Counted from the stretch's first letter, positions 32,146 to 45,262 are shown. The stretch: 64,000 bases of DNA from Psilocybe azurescens (GCA_023853785.1 JAJIRX010000983.1:248001-312000); one strand, 5' to 3'. Notes: generated by a model from the sequence alone, not told the origin. Made by a program: numbers and translations.

Positions 32146-33934
32146 TAGTATCCCGTACCTCCCCACATAATCACCACTAACTCCGTCGCTCACCAACCGC
32201 TCACAAAATCGGTCAGCAAACGCAGATGAATTTGGAGGGCCCTTTCAATCCCACATTTAGGCTGTAATTGATTGATACATGCAAACTGCGACCGGCTGTC
32301 ATGCACTGTTTCCGACAGAGATATTCTCACTTTTCCTGCGGAGTCAATCACTTAACTTAGATGAGACCTACGCGCAAAATGGATTCCTTGTGCCTCAAAA
32401 AATCAATCGAAAATATCAGTTGTTCAAACTTGATAAATAGTTTGAGTTGGAACAATTGAAACTTACAATCGATTTTTCGACATCGGAAAATTCATTTTTA
32501 CGCGAGTGCTAATCAGTAATTGGGCTCGTTTCAATGAATTTATTCGGCTGCGTCTTCATTATTGTTTAAGGCAAATCACCCCTTAAATTAGCATGGTACT
32601 TACCTTAAAACAAATGTGCAAGCACAGCCTGTGTGACTGTCGATACGCCGATTCATGACTACACAAATTTAAATTCAATAAACTGGTGCGTCTGACACGG
32701 AAATGACTCAATTAAATTGTTTGTAGCTTTGGTCAGTTGCCTTTGACAGTAGTAAACCCTAAAATAGCTATCATCTAAAAATAAATTGCTACCGCAGACC
32801 TTCAAGTTTTTACTCAATGTCGGTGTCTTTGGGAGTATCGGAAACTCGATCCGTAGATTCCGTAATGCAGGACCTATTTCAGTATTAGGAAAAACACCTC
32901 AAAGTTGTCATTGAAAGGTGGACTAGGGATGCACTTGTTCGGTACTCTACACTTGTGAAGGTAATGCTGACCCAGCTTTAGAATGTACCGTGGATGAGCA
33001 GCACCGGCTTGAATTTGATCCCTCCCACGAGCCGTGCTCCAAGGGAGCTCTCCTTGAAGTCAGATTGTACGGCGAGAAAATATTTATGGTGAGGCATATT
33101 TACCCTTTGGCAGTCCATCGCCTCCATTTAAGGGCAATGAGTCCGTAGATCAGCATTTCATTTTCGAGCTATGTAACGTTCTCCACAAGTACTTGTTCAG
33201 ATTAGGAATGCCTAGGTAACGCAACAGATAGCTCTCCAAATACATTCCGAGATATTAAATCGAGTTTATATTATAGAATGCTTGGAATTTATTAGTAGTT
33301 GTCGTCAAGTAATCAAGTTGAGTGAGAGTTTTAAGAACGGATTTCGAGTTTTGTTCAAGTTATACAGTGCATGATGATCACAACTTGATACATAAAGCGT
33401 TTTGAAGTCACTGAGTACATAGATATATCACATATCTTACTACGAGCATAGAATGAACTCACCTTGCATGTTACTGGTACGAATAACACTACGTCAGTCA
33501 GGATCAAGTCAGGTGTGCACGATTTTCTTTCCGATGCGCCGGAATTAGTGACTTTGATTTGATTAGATGTGATTATTGTAATCGCCAACCGTAAACCAGG
33601 GTTGCGGGCCCGTCGTCTCTGCAATAGGCTGCATTTGCTGTTATTTTGTGTATCATTCCTGGTCAAATCGGGTAATAAATGAACGGAGAAACAGTGCCTC
33701 GCAGTTCAATAAATACAATTTTGGTCCCTATTTTTCGTCAAAATACATGCTATATACGCTACTCAAAGTTTAAGGAGAATTGGATATTAAGATTCCCCTT
33801 TCGCTGTCCTGACGAAGTCGTTACATCGTTAAAAATTCAATCGAACGAAATTAGCATATCGTATATGTCAGTACAGTGTTTGTTAGCAAGCTTTTGGGGT
33901 CTCTTTAGGTATTATTTAACTGAGATTTGATGGC
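32146..33934. other. Intergenic, nothing recognised
   Basis: About 1.8 kb of moderately AT-rich DNA without supportable genes. The 111-bp-scale ORFs are background, including one of 103 codons on the minus strand at 33355-33666. I see no strong repeats. Confidence 0.5.
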
Positions 33935-34026
33935 AATCAAATTGAAGCTGATACTCCTCGCCCACGTAGAATGAGGGAGTAATCAAATTCAAGCTGATGC
34001 TCCTCGCCCACGTAGAATGAGGGATG
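33935..34026. repeat. 46-bp tandem direct repeat
   Basis: Two adjacent 46-bp units start at 33935 and 33981 (AATCAAATTGAAGCTGATAC.. and AATCAAATTCAAGCTGATGC..), each ending CGTAGAATGAGGGA. They differ at a few positions. The array touches the start of the right-hand conserved fragment (from about 34020). Confidence 0.9.
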
Positions 34027-34205
34027 AAAAGAAGTCCGGGCCTCACTCACACGCCGTGCCAGCGCCTAGTAAGTTCCGCAGAGATATCAGTCCCCATCTA
34101 GCGCCGAGACCGGACTCCGTGCCGCACGCATGTCGTGTTGAAACTTCCCCACTAGTCGTACTACTTACTATTCGCCGCATAATTAAAACTAGTTTATATG
34201 CTGTC
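34020..34205 (+). pseudogene. Conserved unidentified coding fragment, right partner
   Basis: It is the inverted homologue of 15077-15320. It reads RDEKKSGPHSHAVPAPSKFR in the plus frame, with 3' DNA similarity extending through GGTCTCGGCGCTAGAT when reverse-complemented. No family is recognised and no start or splice structure is evident. Confidence 0.5.
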
Positions 34206-34396
34206 CCCGCTGGGGCGGATATCGGCAATCATGATTGATTGATTTAAAGGCTTACTGTAAGGATAAGATTCATATTACACTATCCTCAGATTGATGTTGT
34301 AAACGAGCGGCCTTCGTTGCTATATGAACGCAAACTATAAATTCAGCTCCATAATATTGTTCTCATATTTTCAGACGCCCCAGCTTCTTGGTATAA

Positions 34397-35528
34397 ATGA
34401 CAAATACCACAGGAACTCCATATGTTCTCCTAGATCAGGGCTCTGAGACACTACTCACGAGGTATGTGCTGGCTGGATGCAGTTCTGTGAGCGTAGAAAA
34501 TTGTCCCTTTGTTCAGGTGTATTAACTGGTTAATAGGTCATTATTTGGGACTTCCTAAGCAATCTGAAGAACGATTATACATTGCTCTTCAAATATCGAA
34601 TCAAGTCCTCGACAGTTGTGTACATAGTCTCGAGGTTGGTAGTCTAGTATAATCTTCCTCCCTCTCTATCTGAAGCAATGCAGGTTATTAACGCTCGCAT
34701 ATATTCTTATGGCCACTATATATAACAGTAAATTTTCATCTTCGTTACATCATTTTTTGTGTGGCATTGATTCCTATTATTTTAGCAGCACCTATAGGAA
34801 GATGCTCCCGGTCTCTGTTGGGAGTATACATCCTGATGACTATTGCCATTTCTGCCACATCCCTCCTTTTTATCTTCCGCGTGACGGCGATATACGCAGG
34901 GAACAAATATGTCAGAGCATTTTTGCATTCATGTGGCTGCTGTTAGTGGTAAGCTTCTTAGCATCCATCCACGGACTTGGACCGCAACCCGGGTCAAATA
35001 AGGGGCAACGTACATATACGAGGTACTGCAGTACTGACACCATATCACCTTATATTGCACTCGATGTTGTAGTCCCTCTCGTGCACGACACCCTGGTCTT
35101 TCTTGCAATATCCTGGAAGCTGGCGAACAATTCGGTTCAAGATGTAATCATCTGGCACAGTATTCAGGCAATGATCTTTGGTGATCACATGCCTGCTTTC
35201 TCGAGAGCATTGTTGCAGGATGGACAAATTTATTATCTGTAAGCTTTTTGATTCCCATATTGTTTGAATCGTACTCAAGATATTTATTCTTAGAACAACT
35301 ATTTCTACTGGGCTTTTGGCCTTGGTTATGCTCTTCATTCCAGGCATCCAAGTTACATTTAGGACATCGTTTGTGGCTCCAAATATTATGCTCATGAATA
35401 TTATGGCCGGCCATGTTTTTAGAAAGACGAAGTTTGGCATCTTCCCCGAAAACGGGATATCGACTGTCAACGTCACTCAGACCCTTCCTCTCACATTCGA
35501 CCCTCAAGTATCTGTACATAGTCCTTAA
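34397..35528 (+). CDS. Fungal multi-pass (7TM-like) membrane protein, copy c
   Basis: Start MTNTTGTP; exon 1 ends LAGCSS. Later exons give IIWDFLSNLKNDYTLLFKYR, LLTLAYILMATIYN, then APIGRCS..LLFIFRVTAIYAGNKYV, then LVHDTLVFLAISWKL and GDHMPAFSRALLQDGQIYYL, and a last exon with PNIMLMNIMAGHVFRKTKFG ending VSVHSP. Introns are GT-AG and keep the frame. The only break is T5 at 34920-34924: GCA-T5-GCATTCATGTGG needs T6 to read AFFAFMWLLLV. After it 177 codons are open. It is the closest relative of pseudogene b, including intron sequence, and the two lie at mirrored positions. Likely at a cellular membrane; no function is known. It could be expressed through recoding, be mis-sequenced, or be newly dead. 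Confidence 0.75.
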
Positions 35529-36249
35529 TTATAATGGTTCATTACATGACTTCAACGTTGTTCGAAACCGGCTCCACAAACCCCCAAAATCATCAAGGAC
35601 GACTTTGCATCGCCAGCCAATACTAATTCAACTGAGGATGTGTATTTATAAATAGAAGTTATTATTAAAACAACAAGCGGTGAGCCCTTCCGCCCACGAT
35701 GCGTGCTGATTTTACATTGAGGCACCCGGAGTCTGAGGCGATTGCAGGCGCATAGGATGCAGTCGATTATATCCCTATCAGGTCTGCATCATACTTCATT
35801 GAATGTCTGTGCAGTGCGTATGGCGGTGCTTCTTTGCACCCGTGCGTCTTAGCACTCTGGACTGCTTCTTGCATGTTAATAAATTGATTCAAAAAAAAAT
35901 GTCTGCGCAGTCCGCCGCGATTATCCTAAGCTAAAAATTGTGGCGTCTGTGGAAGCACTCGCTGAAACCTCGTTGGCTCCCACTGGCGCTGTGACCTGCC
36001 AAGTAAAACCTGATTCCCATATAATCGGCGCGATTTGCCCACTCACCCGAGCACGACTTTTGGTTCAGATATAGATCTGTCAGCTAAAGGTATACCTCGT
36101 TGCTTATTGATCGGATCGATTGGCTTGTTATATAGATTGGGGAGCGTCATTGTTGTCGGAACTTCTTCAGATCATCGTGAGTTCAATCCCACTCCGTCGC
36201 TCCCACCTTGGAGGACGTCAAGAGGACATTCAACGCATTTTATGAGACA
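35529..36249. other. Intergenic with a LINE 3'-end remnant
   Basis: Apart from the LINE tail at 35815-35906 there is only unassigned DNA. Short ORFs just upstream of copy d (36035-36253) are background. A GATATCG-rich, moderately GC segment precedes the copy d start at 36250. Confidence 0.45.
35815..35906 (+). mobile_element. Non-LTR retrotransposon 3'-terminal remnant
   Basis: It matches the last ~90 bp of the element at 12939-13712. GGCGGTGC-TC-TTGCACCCGTG-GTCTTAGC and TTAATAAA-TGATTC are followed by an A-run. Same strand as the left copy, so the two are independent insertions rather than part of the inverted duplication. The rest is absent (extreme 5' truncation). Confidence 0.85.
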
Positions 36250-37364
36250 ATGATAAACACCACAGCTGCTGCTCTTGTCGAGCCGCAAATTCTCAACCCA
36301 TTTACGCCCATGGCTTTTCTTCTCCCTGAGGTGGCGTCCCAGGTCGTGATATCGGGGTATATGGTGGTCGGATCCTGCGGTGTGAGTATTCGAACGTTTT
36401 TCGTCGTAACATTATATACATTTTGCAATAGGTCTTTATTTGGGATGTTATCAACAACATAAAAGCGGACTATATCCTGCTAAGCAGGTATCCAATGAGG
36501 TTCCCAACAATTGTCTACATAGTGTCAAGGTTGGTTCTTCTTATTTTCTGCCCGTGTCTACCCTCTGATGTATAGAAGATTGGCTACGTTAGGATACGTT
36601 CTTTCAGCCACGATCTATCAAAGTACGCGGTTTGCTCATATCCCAATTCTCACTGTCTATGAATTAAATGTTTCTTTTAGCTGCCCCGGTGGGCAGGTGC
36701 GCTCGTTTTGAGATGGCGTTAAACGTCTTCAACACCATTGCCATTCCTATCACCTCCATCCTGTTCTTCATCCGAGTAAGAGCTATTTACGAAGGGAACA
36801 AATTTGTCTCAGCCTTTTTGCTCTCATGTGGCTTGCCGTTCTGGCTGGGAGCTTCTCTACAACACAAGGAGTTACGGGAACGGCAATTGGCCCTACGAGC
36901 TACTGCATGATCTCGCAGATGTCACCCTACGTCGTTGCTGCCGGCGTAATCCCGTTGGTAAACGACACTATGATCTTTCTCGCTATTTCCTGGCGTTTAA
37001 TGAGAAATTCACTCCACCATGTAAACTTCAAACACGGGGTTCGGGCGATTATCTTTGGCGATTACATGCCTGTATTTTCGAGAGCACTGCTGCAGGACGG
37101 GCAGATATATTATCTGTAAGACCTCGTCTCCCCTCATATTCTCCCGAGTTTGACCCATTTGGAACTAGAACGACTGTTTCTTGTGGTCTCCTGGCCGTCA
37201 TTATGCTCACTGCCAGCACCGTCCCTGTCACATATAGAACATTATTTATAGTACCTAATTCTATGCTCACAAACATCATGGCTTGTCGAGTCTTTAGAAA
37301 AACAAAATTCTCTCATTTTCCAGAAAACGGGGTTGCTACACTTCCTCTTTCATTCGTCGTTTAG
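36250..37364 (+). CDS. Fungal multi-pass (7TM-like) membrane protein, copy d
   Basis: Start MINTTAAALVEPQILNPFTP, so its N-terminus resembles copy e (..INPETPYAFL) more than a or c. Exons then give VFIWDVINNIKADYILLSRY, LATLGYVLSATIYQ, TAPVGRCARFEMAL..FFIRVRAIYEGNKFV, LVNDTMIFLAISWRL with GDYMPVFSRALLQDGQIYYL, and PNSMLTNIMACRVFRKTKF, ending LPLSFVV. The frame breaks once, at T5 (36815-36819): GCC-T5-GCTCTCATGTGG needs T6 for AFFALMWLAVL. All introns are GT-AG. Same family as a, c and e; no function known. The shared break with a and c is discussed as a finding. Confidence 0.75.
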
Positions 37365-38192
37365 CTGCCAAAAGTGTGATTACGACTTGGTTCTTTCTAC
37401 TGGTAGTGTAGAAATAAATAAACACATGTTAATATTCTAGATAAACTCAAATAAGCTTCTCAATGAGAACTCACTCGAGTAAGTGGTCTAGCAGGAAGGT
37501 TATCACATCCAGCTTGGCCGTCCACATGACCCAATAAGGATATCCCGAGTCCCGACGATGGAAGTTGGCGCAGAAAAGAATTATCACGTGAAGTAAATAC
37601 TCAGTAGCGCCCTTGGTCCGTGCGCAAATGCGCCACTATATAATGGACGTGCGAATAATTAGAATCCTTACCACTCTGGCCTTTTGGCTTAGATCAAGTG
37701 TAGTATCTGTTCTTAATAGTTTAACCACTATTATGGAGCCACCGGCTCCATTCATGGTTATCTTATTTTTGCCGCCCCAGTTCCTTGGGCTCTGCTTGCA
37801 CCCCTTGGACGTGATGACCTTGCTGCTGCACTACTGGCTTGTGTCGTCGGGGGATCTCCTTTTGAGGACTCTTATCTCTTTGCTGTAATACTTGGATTCA
37901 CATCTTTTTGATGGCGAATACGAATTCAGCAAACGGAAAGCACGTCCTTAAATTTCATATTCAGTTTGCCAGTAGACAAATTTGTTGGGGAAGGCCAAAG
38001 GAGCATGTTGACATGCACCAATTTAAATTCTCATAATACCAGTAGAAGCCCAAACTATGAACATGTGCAGAAATAATCACACAGTTGTTTCATCCTTATT
38101 ATGTTATGGTACAGGCAACATTGATTTATTGGGCAACAGTATCAACAAAACAGGTATATTTGCCCCATATAAAGAGTTAACGCTCCAGAAAG
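37365..38192. other. Intergenic, nothing recognised
   Basis: It lies between the 3' end of copy d and the 3' end of the glycosyltransferase, so the two genes are convergent. A hydrophobic 91-codon plus-strand ORF (37613-37888) has no homology that I recognise. Confidence 0.45.
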
Positions 38193-40220
38193 TCATAGGA
38201 AATTATGTTTTGCTAAAAGGTTTGGAATTCCTTCTTGCTGATCCCACCATCTGTCCAAGTGCTCGCAAACTTCGCCTTCATCTCACCAGCATTCTTGCGT
38301 ATATCTCTTCCTTTCTCTCCACGGGAATCATCGATAACTTGCCTGATTTCGATTCCGAAAGCCTCCCGTGTTCCCCTAGCTTGACGTCCGTTCCGTTTCA
38401 GAGGCTTCAAACCGGTATCTCCAGTCCTGACCTCGACCAACTCAATTCCAACCTTGAGGTCTTCGCTAATATGTGCAGCTCCAAACGGCTGGTCCGCGTG
38501 GAATGGCCAGCAAAGACTGTAAGACCAAGTTAGTTTATCAATTCATGTTTGCGACTTTGGGCAATCTTACATTGGCGTGCCGCTTCCGAGAGATTCCATA
38601 ACGCTGTTGTGCCCGCAGTGAGAGATGAACCAACCGGTAGCCTACGAGATACACGATATGAATAGCTGGATGGAATTTGCCGTTACATTAAGCGCACCGG
38701 ATGGTTCAATATGTATTGCTGAGGGGCCCATTTAGAAACAAGTCCTATACCGGATGATTGAATCTTTTGGATTATCTCATCGGAGAGAACGGCTAGGTAT
38801 GACGCATAGCAAATGATCTAAGGTTGATAAGTTAATGTTCCTAACCATTTGGTAGCGTCTTACAAAAGGGGTCTTCTTCTCGATAAAGGCATCTATAGCC
38901 TCTTCGACATATCCCTGTGATGAGGGCCAGTATACAGTACCAAAGGACATCTAAGCCCCAAGTCGCTTGTTAGCTGGATGATGAAGTTGTATTTACAGAT
39001 GGTACTCACGAAGATAACTGAGTTCTCCCCGTATTCTACAAGAGATTTGTCAAGGAACTCTCTAGTTTCCTTGGATCCACGGTCGCCGTCTTCAAGTATC
39101 CCGTATCCGGAAGGCAAAAGGGGACCGATAATGTATGCTTCTTGGTTCCATTCAGACAACCAAGATCTTAACCCCTCCATCGAGGCCTCTTCAAAGGCAT
39201 ATGCGGACGTAACAAAAGCCGCGTCGGCTTCCTTGATTCCTCTATAGTCGATGGATATGTGGTCAAAGTACGTCATATACGAAACCGTCGAATACTCACG
39301 CATAACCCAGTTTCAAGAATTCCGAAAAACCATCCTCGAAAGGGAGCTAGATGAACAGGATAGTCAATTATCATGTCCTGACACGATCAAAAACTGCAAT
39401 ACACACCTTCTGTGGAAAGAGTTCCCAATCATACAATTCAACAAGTCCAGGCACTTTGATGACTGTCCCGTTTGCGGTGTTGACTAACTTGAATAGCCGT
39501 TCTTTTAGTTTCCCGTTCTCTTTTAAATTTACGCAACTACGCTCACCGAGTCTCCAATTTCCTTGGCCGTGACTCCAAGCCGGGCAGCTTCTGCTTCGAT
39601 CTTCGCGCCAAGATCACCTAGTCCCCCTAGATGTTCCGGTCCCATCACACGAAGGACACTTGAAACATGGCCCGTTATCCAAGAAATAATCGGTATTGAG
39701 GTTCCTGTAATTGAGCGCGTTACTTGCATCAGGGGATGTGCAATGAACTAGATGTATGTATGAGTGCGAGTGCAAAAACAAGAATAATTATATGCGCACA
39801 TCGATAACCACGACGTTAGGCGCTGGCACGGCATCGAATGTCGTACCCGTCATTCCACAAGTTAAGGCTTTGCCTTGCAAAGGGCTGGATAGGTTGCAGA
39901 CGCATATGCTCCGACATGTTGTTCGAAGAGCTCTACGGGGAGCTGAGATTCAGAGTGGAATGAAGAAAGGATCCTTATACCATGTACTATTTTAGCATAT
40001 GAATTAACCACAGATATTGGAAACTGGCGCACCTAAGACGCCGGACCACGCTCTCAGGCGCTTCATCGCGAAGTTCCGCCGCGACCTCAGCCTTGGCACT
40101 GTTGAGAAGGTTGGGGGCGAGCAGTACAGTCACGATCGCGTTCTCGTTATCCTTGACGATACGAGCTGCCAAGTTGCAGAGAGCTCTAGCATGACCTATG
40201 GACACATAGGCGGTCAGCAC
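38193..40220 (-). CDS. UDP-glycosyltransferase (GT1 family)
   Basis: It transfers a sugar from a UDP-sugar to a small acceptor. The N-terminal Rossmann start is VLTAYVSIGHARALCNLAAR; then TTFDAVPAPNVVVID, GHVSSVLRVMGPEHLGGL, ENSVIF-MSFGTVYWPSSQGY. The C-terminal UGT signature is present: WAPQQYILNHP, then GWFISHCGHNSVMESLGSG, then WPFHADQ. The gene ends ..FLAKHNFL at 38193. About nine exons, all GT-AG. Two problems exist. A single base is missing in the GG at 39866-39867 (CC on the coding strand), which otherwise causes a stop after CKAKP. No ATG codes for the start: only the codon GTG precedes LTAYV, and no upstream exon was found, so the first few residues are lost or lie in an unseen exon. 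The acceptor is unknown. The 158-codon plus-strand ORF at 38057-38533 is its antisense shadow. Confidence 0.88.
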
Positions 40221-41196
40221 TTTTATCTAGCCGATCGCTCAGTGGATGAAATCCTACCCCAAGCGGGGAATGAGGAGAACAAAAAGTGGGGAATTTTCTT
40301 GTCGGATGTAGTCATTGGAGGGATGAGTCGTAGGAATAGTTCAGCACTGGGTTATGAATGGAAAAGAGCAGGCCCACATTATATTATATATGAAGAACTT
40401 AATGTAACGTTGATAGGCATACACGCGCTTATCGCTCCAAGAACAGCTATGAGTGTTTCATGGAGTAGGGTGATGTAAAAGAAATTCTAGACACATATAA
40501 ACACAATATAAACAAGTCAGTTTGGGAACATAATAACTGCGTTCGGGTATTACGTTTGTCCGGCGTTCATAGAAAGCAATTCGGGCTGCACACCTTGGGA
40601 AATAACATCTCGAAGGGAGCTCGTTGCTTAAGCCTGTTTAGCTCATGTCGACAGCCAAGGACAATGCATTCAATTCCTAGAATCACGTTTCTCCTTGAGT
40701 AGCAACAGTGTGAAAGATTTCCTCGATAATTGCAGTATGCATCCAAATCTTTTGGAGATAGCGAGTGGTTGTCGTCCTCCCTTGAAACGTGTTTGCGCTT
40801 TTCGCCTCAAAATGAAGGGCATTCGCCAGCTTGGACTTGACTTTAATGTCATACATAGTTGCCCCAGGAAAGCGTGTCGGAGTCCAGAACAGCCAAAGAG
40901 CTACATTCTTTGAGAATCAGGCAGAAACACAAATCACACACGCACCCAGTTTGAAATCGACGTTCATGCCACGGTTGAATCATGTCAGCATCCCGAGTCA
41001 GCGAAGATTTACACCCGGGAGAGTCAGCCAGAAACACAAACAGCACATGCGTCGAGAAGACACGATTACGCCCGTCTGATCTTTCCGTTTCTAAAACTAT
41101 CAGAAATGATGCATAACGGCATAATAAAACATACAGAGAAAAATAATCATGCACAAGTAGACGCTCCAATCCAGTCCAACCAAAGTTCAATCCCAT
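40221..41196. other. Intergenic between glycosyltransferase and F-box gene
   Basis: No gene is supported. A weak direct repeat, CAGAAACACAAA-CA-CACA-GCG, appears at about 40920-40943 and 41030-41052. This should contain the promoter of the glycosyltransferase if its missing first exon lies here. Confidence 0.4.
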
Positions 41197-44100
41197 CTAA
41201 TAATCTGAATCATATGCGTCGTTGTCTTCCGCAAGTCCTTCATCCTCTACTTGAGATCTCCGTTCGAGCTGATACTGGTATCCAACAAAGTTCATAACAC
41301 TGCACCACCATTCCAAGTCAGTAAAAAACGTTCTTCGTTCTTATGAGTGATGTAAATGAACTTACTAAATAGTGCCATCCGCACAACCGACGACGACCTC
41401 CTCGTGGCTGAGTTGCATCGACATCGGGTTTTTCTCCGGCGTTGCAAGACCTCCAAACTTCGGTGGCAGAGGGCCAAGAAGCCCTTCACGCCTACCATCG
41501 ACCCTGGACTGACATCGGCAAGCGCGCTCCACGCGCCGGACAAAGACTGAATGTGGGTATCGATGTCGACCGATGGCGGTGCGATTTGCGTGATGAAATT
41601 AAGATCGTCCTGATTATCATCTTCGTCCACATCGCCAGCCCCACCACCGCCGTTCTCCTTTTGGCCATACGAGAAAAGTTTCTCCTTGTCCTGGTGTGTC
41701 GACATGAAGATCTACATAACAAAAGAAGCGACGATCAGCTAAGAACGCATATGCGCGATGGCAAGAGGCAAATAATAGCCAAACGTACCCTCCTATCTGC
41801 TCCTGCTCTGGAGCTGAATCGGGTCGCAGTGACCACCCGTCTCTTCTTAGGGTCGACGGCTCCAACAGCCACGTCGGGGGTTTCAACAATAGCCACCAAC
41901 TTGGGAGGGGCCGTCAAGATCGCAGCGCGCCCGAACCTCACAGGGAATCCACCAGAAGTAGGCGTTCCGTTCCTCGGAGAGGGACTAAGGGGCGTGGTGG
42001 GCGTTCGCGATCCACTGACACTCAATCGTGCCTTGTTCACAGATGATACGCTGCCTGTCGTGGACGCGGCCATCGATATCCTGCGCTGAGGAGTGGAGAT
42101 GCTGGACGATGTGGTCGACCTGCCGAGCACAGAGCCTGTCCGGCTGCGTAAGGGACCCTGGCTACTCGTCAAGGCCACCGGCGAGCTCGCAGTGAAAGAT
42201 GGTGCTGCAATCGGAGTTGCGTCTCCTTCATTCCATTGCAAATGCAGAATCACCGATTTAGTGGCACACTAGAAATAAAATTCTTTGAGACAAAGCAGAA
42301 CTATAAACGCCGCTAGAAAAACCGCACCGTCATCTGTGTACCTTTCGCAGCAAACCATCTATATACAATGTCAGTGACCGCGCAAGACAAGCATACAAGT
42401 CTCGACTCACTGAAGCATACTATTTGAAGTAGAGCCGACATTGAAAAGCTTCGAATTCAATACAGGATCTCCTGCCCCAAGCTCCGACAACTTGAACTGC
42501 GAGATCATTTCGCGGCGTTCTATCATTTCCAATCATTTTCAGCATCTCCCTCCATCCATAAAAGCGCGCCAATAAATAAATCGATACTCACTGATCGAGA
42601 AAACTCTAACGATACCATCAATGGTCACACTGACCACCCTCTCACCCTCATCGTTAGCTCCGTTCCCAGGATCTCCAGCAATGAGCTGCACACCGATGTT
42701 GATCGTCGTCTGCTGCCCAAAACGAACGATCTTAGTGCCCGCTCGCCAGTCCCAGCAAACAAGGGCCTTGTCAGCACCTGCTGAAACCAGGTTCTTAGAG
42801 GAAAGCGCTACGGCGCGGATGCCGTTGAGATGACCTGCCAGTTGTTGCAGAGGGGTGAAGGTCACCGATGAGAAGAGGTGGACGCGACTGCAAACAGTGT
42901 CAGCAGAGTATTCATTGAGTATACATTCGAGAAACAAACATACCCGACGTCATGGAAACCGACGACGAAAACCTCTGAAGGGTACGTTTATGAGAAGATA
43001 ATTAACAATGATGAAATAACTCATAGCTTACCTTCCTCCGCCAAAAAGTCCACACAACTAACAGGCTTCTTGACTTGCAGACATTTCTTCATCTCGCCCG
43101 TCTCAATATCCCAGAACCGAATGGTTTCGTCGTAACTTCCGCTGATCAGACGTTTGCCGCGTAATAGCAACGTCGTGCAGAAGTTTGTATGTCCATTCAA
43201 GAACCTAATGGTCTGAGGAAGCGCGTTGCGGAAGTTGGATTCGCGATGATGCAAAGATCGATACAGAGGTTCCCTGATAAGAATTGAAAGTCAGAACAGA
43301 AGTATAAATGCACGCATATATGCGCGAGATTGGAGTACATACCAGCCTTCCGGTTTGGCTGGCGGCTGGACAGGAGACGGATCGTGCTCTGTGATCCTCA
43401 AACAATGATATTTCCAGAGCGCGGGATGGTGAACAACTTGTTGCCATTTCTTCGACACCTGATGCACAGAAACAATGGACCTTATCAATGAAAGCGACTT
43501 TCCATGGACTGATTGTGCTTACCGGTTCGATGGCGAGTAATTGTTTTACAGACAAGTTTTTGAGAATCTTGAAGGAGAGGTCTGGAGAAAGGTTTCCTAG
43601 AATATCGAATGTTGATTTCGCATATTTCTCGAGGAGCAGGATTTGCAGTCGTATATCGCCAGGAAGGCACGCTGGAAAGTATGAAGAAAGTCAGCAAAGA
43701 CGATCAGGGCAGAATCAAAAGAAAGATGTGTCGCACAATCTAAAATAATGGCGATCCTGAGGAAAGAGCAAAAGAAGTCAGTAAACGCAACGACAGTTAA
43801 GAAAAGTCAAATGTCTCACAGCCGCATCCTTTCCTCCCTTCCTAACCCTCGGAGGGCTTTCCTTACCTCGATCTCGCTGAACTGCCCCTTTCCGTCTCCC
43901 TTCAAAGCCTTGGCCAGATCTCCAGCATCATCGTACTCCTCATCATCTCGGTACCCACTCCAATACCCCTTCCGCTTCCTCCCACCACAAACGCACAGCC
44001 CATCATCATCCGATCCGAGCAGCAGCTGGTGTGCATGAGCAGACGCCGTCGCAGAGGGCGCCGACTCGCGGAGAACTCGTACTTGAGCTTGAAGTGCATG

Positions 44101-45262
44101 AAGCTGGGCCGCAGTAGACGCCTGTGCCCGTTCAAGGAGGCGTTTGTAGTGCAAGATTTTACGGGTGTGCATTTGCAGAACGTTCTGGAGAGCTGTGTCC
44201 ATCTGTGAGAGCATTAGCTCGTTCGGGCCATTGAAAAAATTGGCGTAATGTTGCATACCTCTTCATCAACGTCTCCATCATTCACATCCGTGACCATCTC
44301 GAGAGACATGTCATCCCCATCCCAAAATGCATTGCCGAGCCCATCATCAGTCGCGACGGCCGTTCCAGTACCGATGCTTGACACCTTCCCGTTCGCAAAG
44401 GTCAAGGTTTCATCCAACAAAGCAGGATGATGGGGAGAAGACCAGATATCAGACTCTCCTCTACTCTCCGACTTCTGCAGCTTCTTTGGGGTCACCTTTG
44501 GAGTAGCTTTAGGGGTTGTGGACGACTGTTTAGATGGAGTAGATAGTTCGTTCTTATTCCCGAGGGTGAATTTTGGAGGTGTAGCGCGAGGAGTGCCCAT
44601 GGTTTTAGACCTTTGTGGGCTCGGAGTAATGAGGTTGATAGAAGGCGAAGTCAAAAGAAAAGAGCTCGAAGACGGTGACTTCGAAAGAGAGCTTGTAGAC
44701 GAAGAAGGTCCATGATTGGCTGACGGACGACGAGGTGGTGTCATAGACGTAATACGCGCTCTAGGGCGGCTGACGGAGAAAGTATCGTCTTGCTGGAGCC
44801 GAATGGTTTGGGAGACTGTACCGGCGGAGACGCCATGTACATTGAAGTTGAACGAGCCATCCTCATGGAGCCTGTCACAGAGGATGGTGTTGACTGCTCG
44901 TTCATCCTGCGAGGCACTCCTCCGCTTTGTGAGGTTGAATTTCCTGGATCCAGTCGAGGAAATACCGTTATGGGTGCTGAGATACGCCTGCTGTTTCCGA
45001 GTGATGGTATAGAGCTTGCCATGCGTTTGGCGCTGACAGACGGTACAGGAACAGGTGTTGCATTTGGCGAACGAGAGGGGGTGCCAATCTTGCCAGTAGG
45101 CCGGATTGTACTAGTCCCACTCGTCAATGAAGCATTGGAATCAGCCCTTGGTTTGGAAAGACTTGTGGAGGACATCGAGGACCCGAGTGTTGACGATCGT
45201 CGCGTTGGTTGAGAGAAGCGCGTCGAGGACTCTGATGGGGTCGTAGAGGGTTTTGAAGCCAT
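41197..45262 (-). CDS. F-box / WD40 repeat protein (SCF substrate adaptor type)
   Basis: By family it is a substrate receptor for an SCF ubiquitin ligase. Start [12 protein letters not shown] leads a long disordered Ser/Thr/Pro N-terminus, followed by a coiled coil ([19 protein letters not shown]) and an F-box ([28 protein letters not shown]). The WD40 repeats include [55 protein letters not shown] and [13 protein letters not shown] second Ser-rich linker precedes a last blade-like strand ([13 protein letters not shown]) and the end [11 protein letters not shown]. Introns are consistent throughout, including one at 44907-44965 that joins two N-terminal frames which otherwise look frameshifted. 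No damage was found. The target and ortholog (Met30/Cdc4-like or other) are not determined. Confidence 0.88.

Noticed and set aside
35815..35906. The two LINE tails as part of the inverted duplication
   Set aside because: Both are on the plus strand; an inverted duplication would have reversed one. They are separate insertions.
37613..37888. Hydrophobic 91-codon ORF as a small membrane protein
   Set aside because: Leucine-rich by composition, with no conserved neighbour, promoter or homology that I can see.
38057..38533. A 158-codon plus-strand ORF
   Set aside because: It is antisense to the conserved C-terminal exons of the glycosyltransferase, whose UGT signature settles the strand.
44741..45262. 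Apparent frameshift in the N-terminal part of the F-box/WD40 gene
   Set aside because: A 59-nt GT-AG intron (44907-44965) joins the two frames in phase, so no frameshift is needed.
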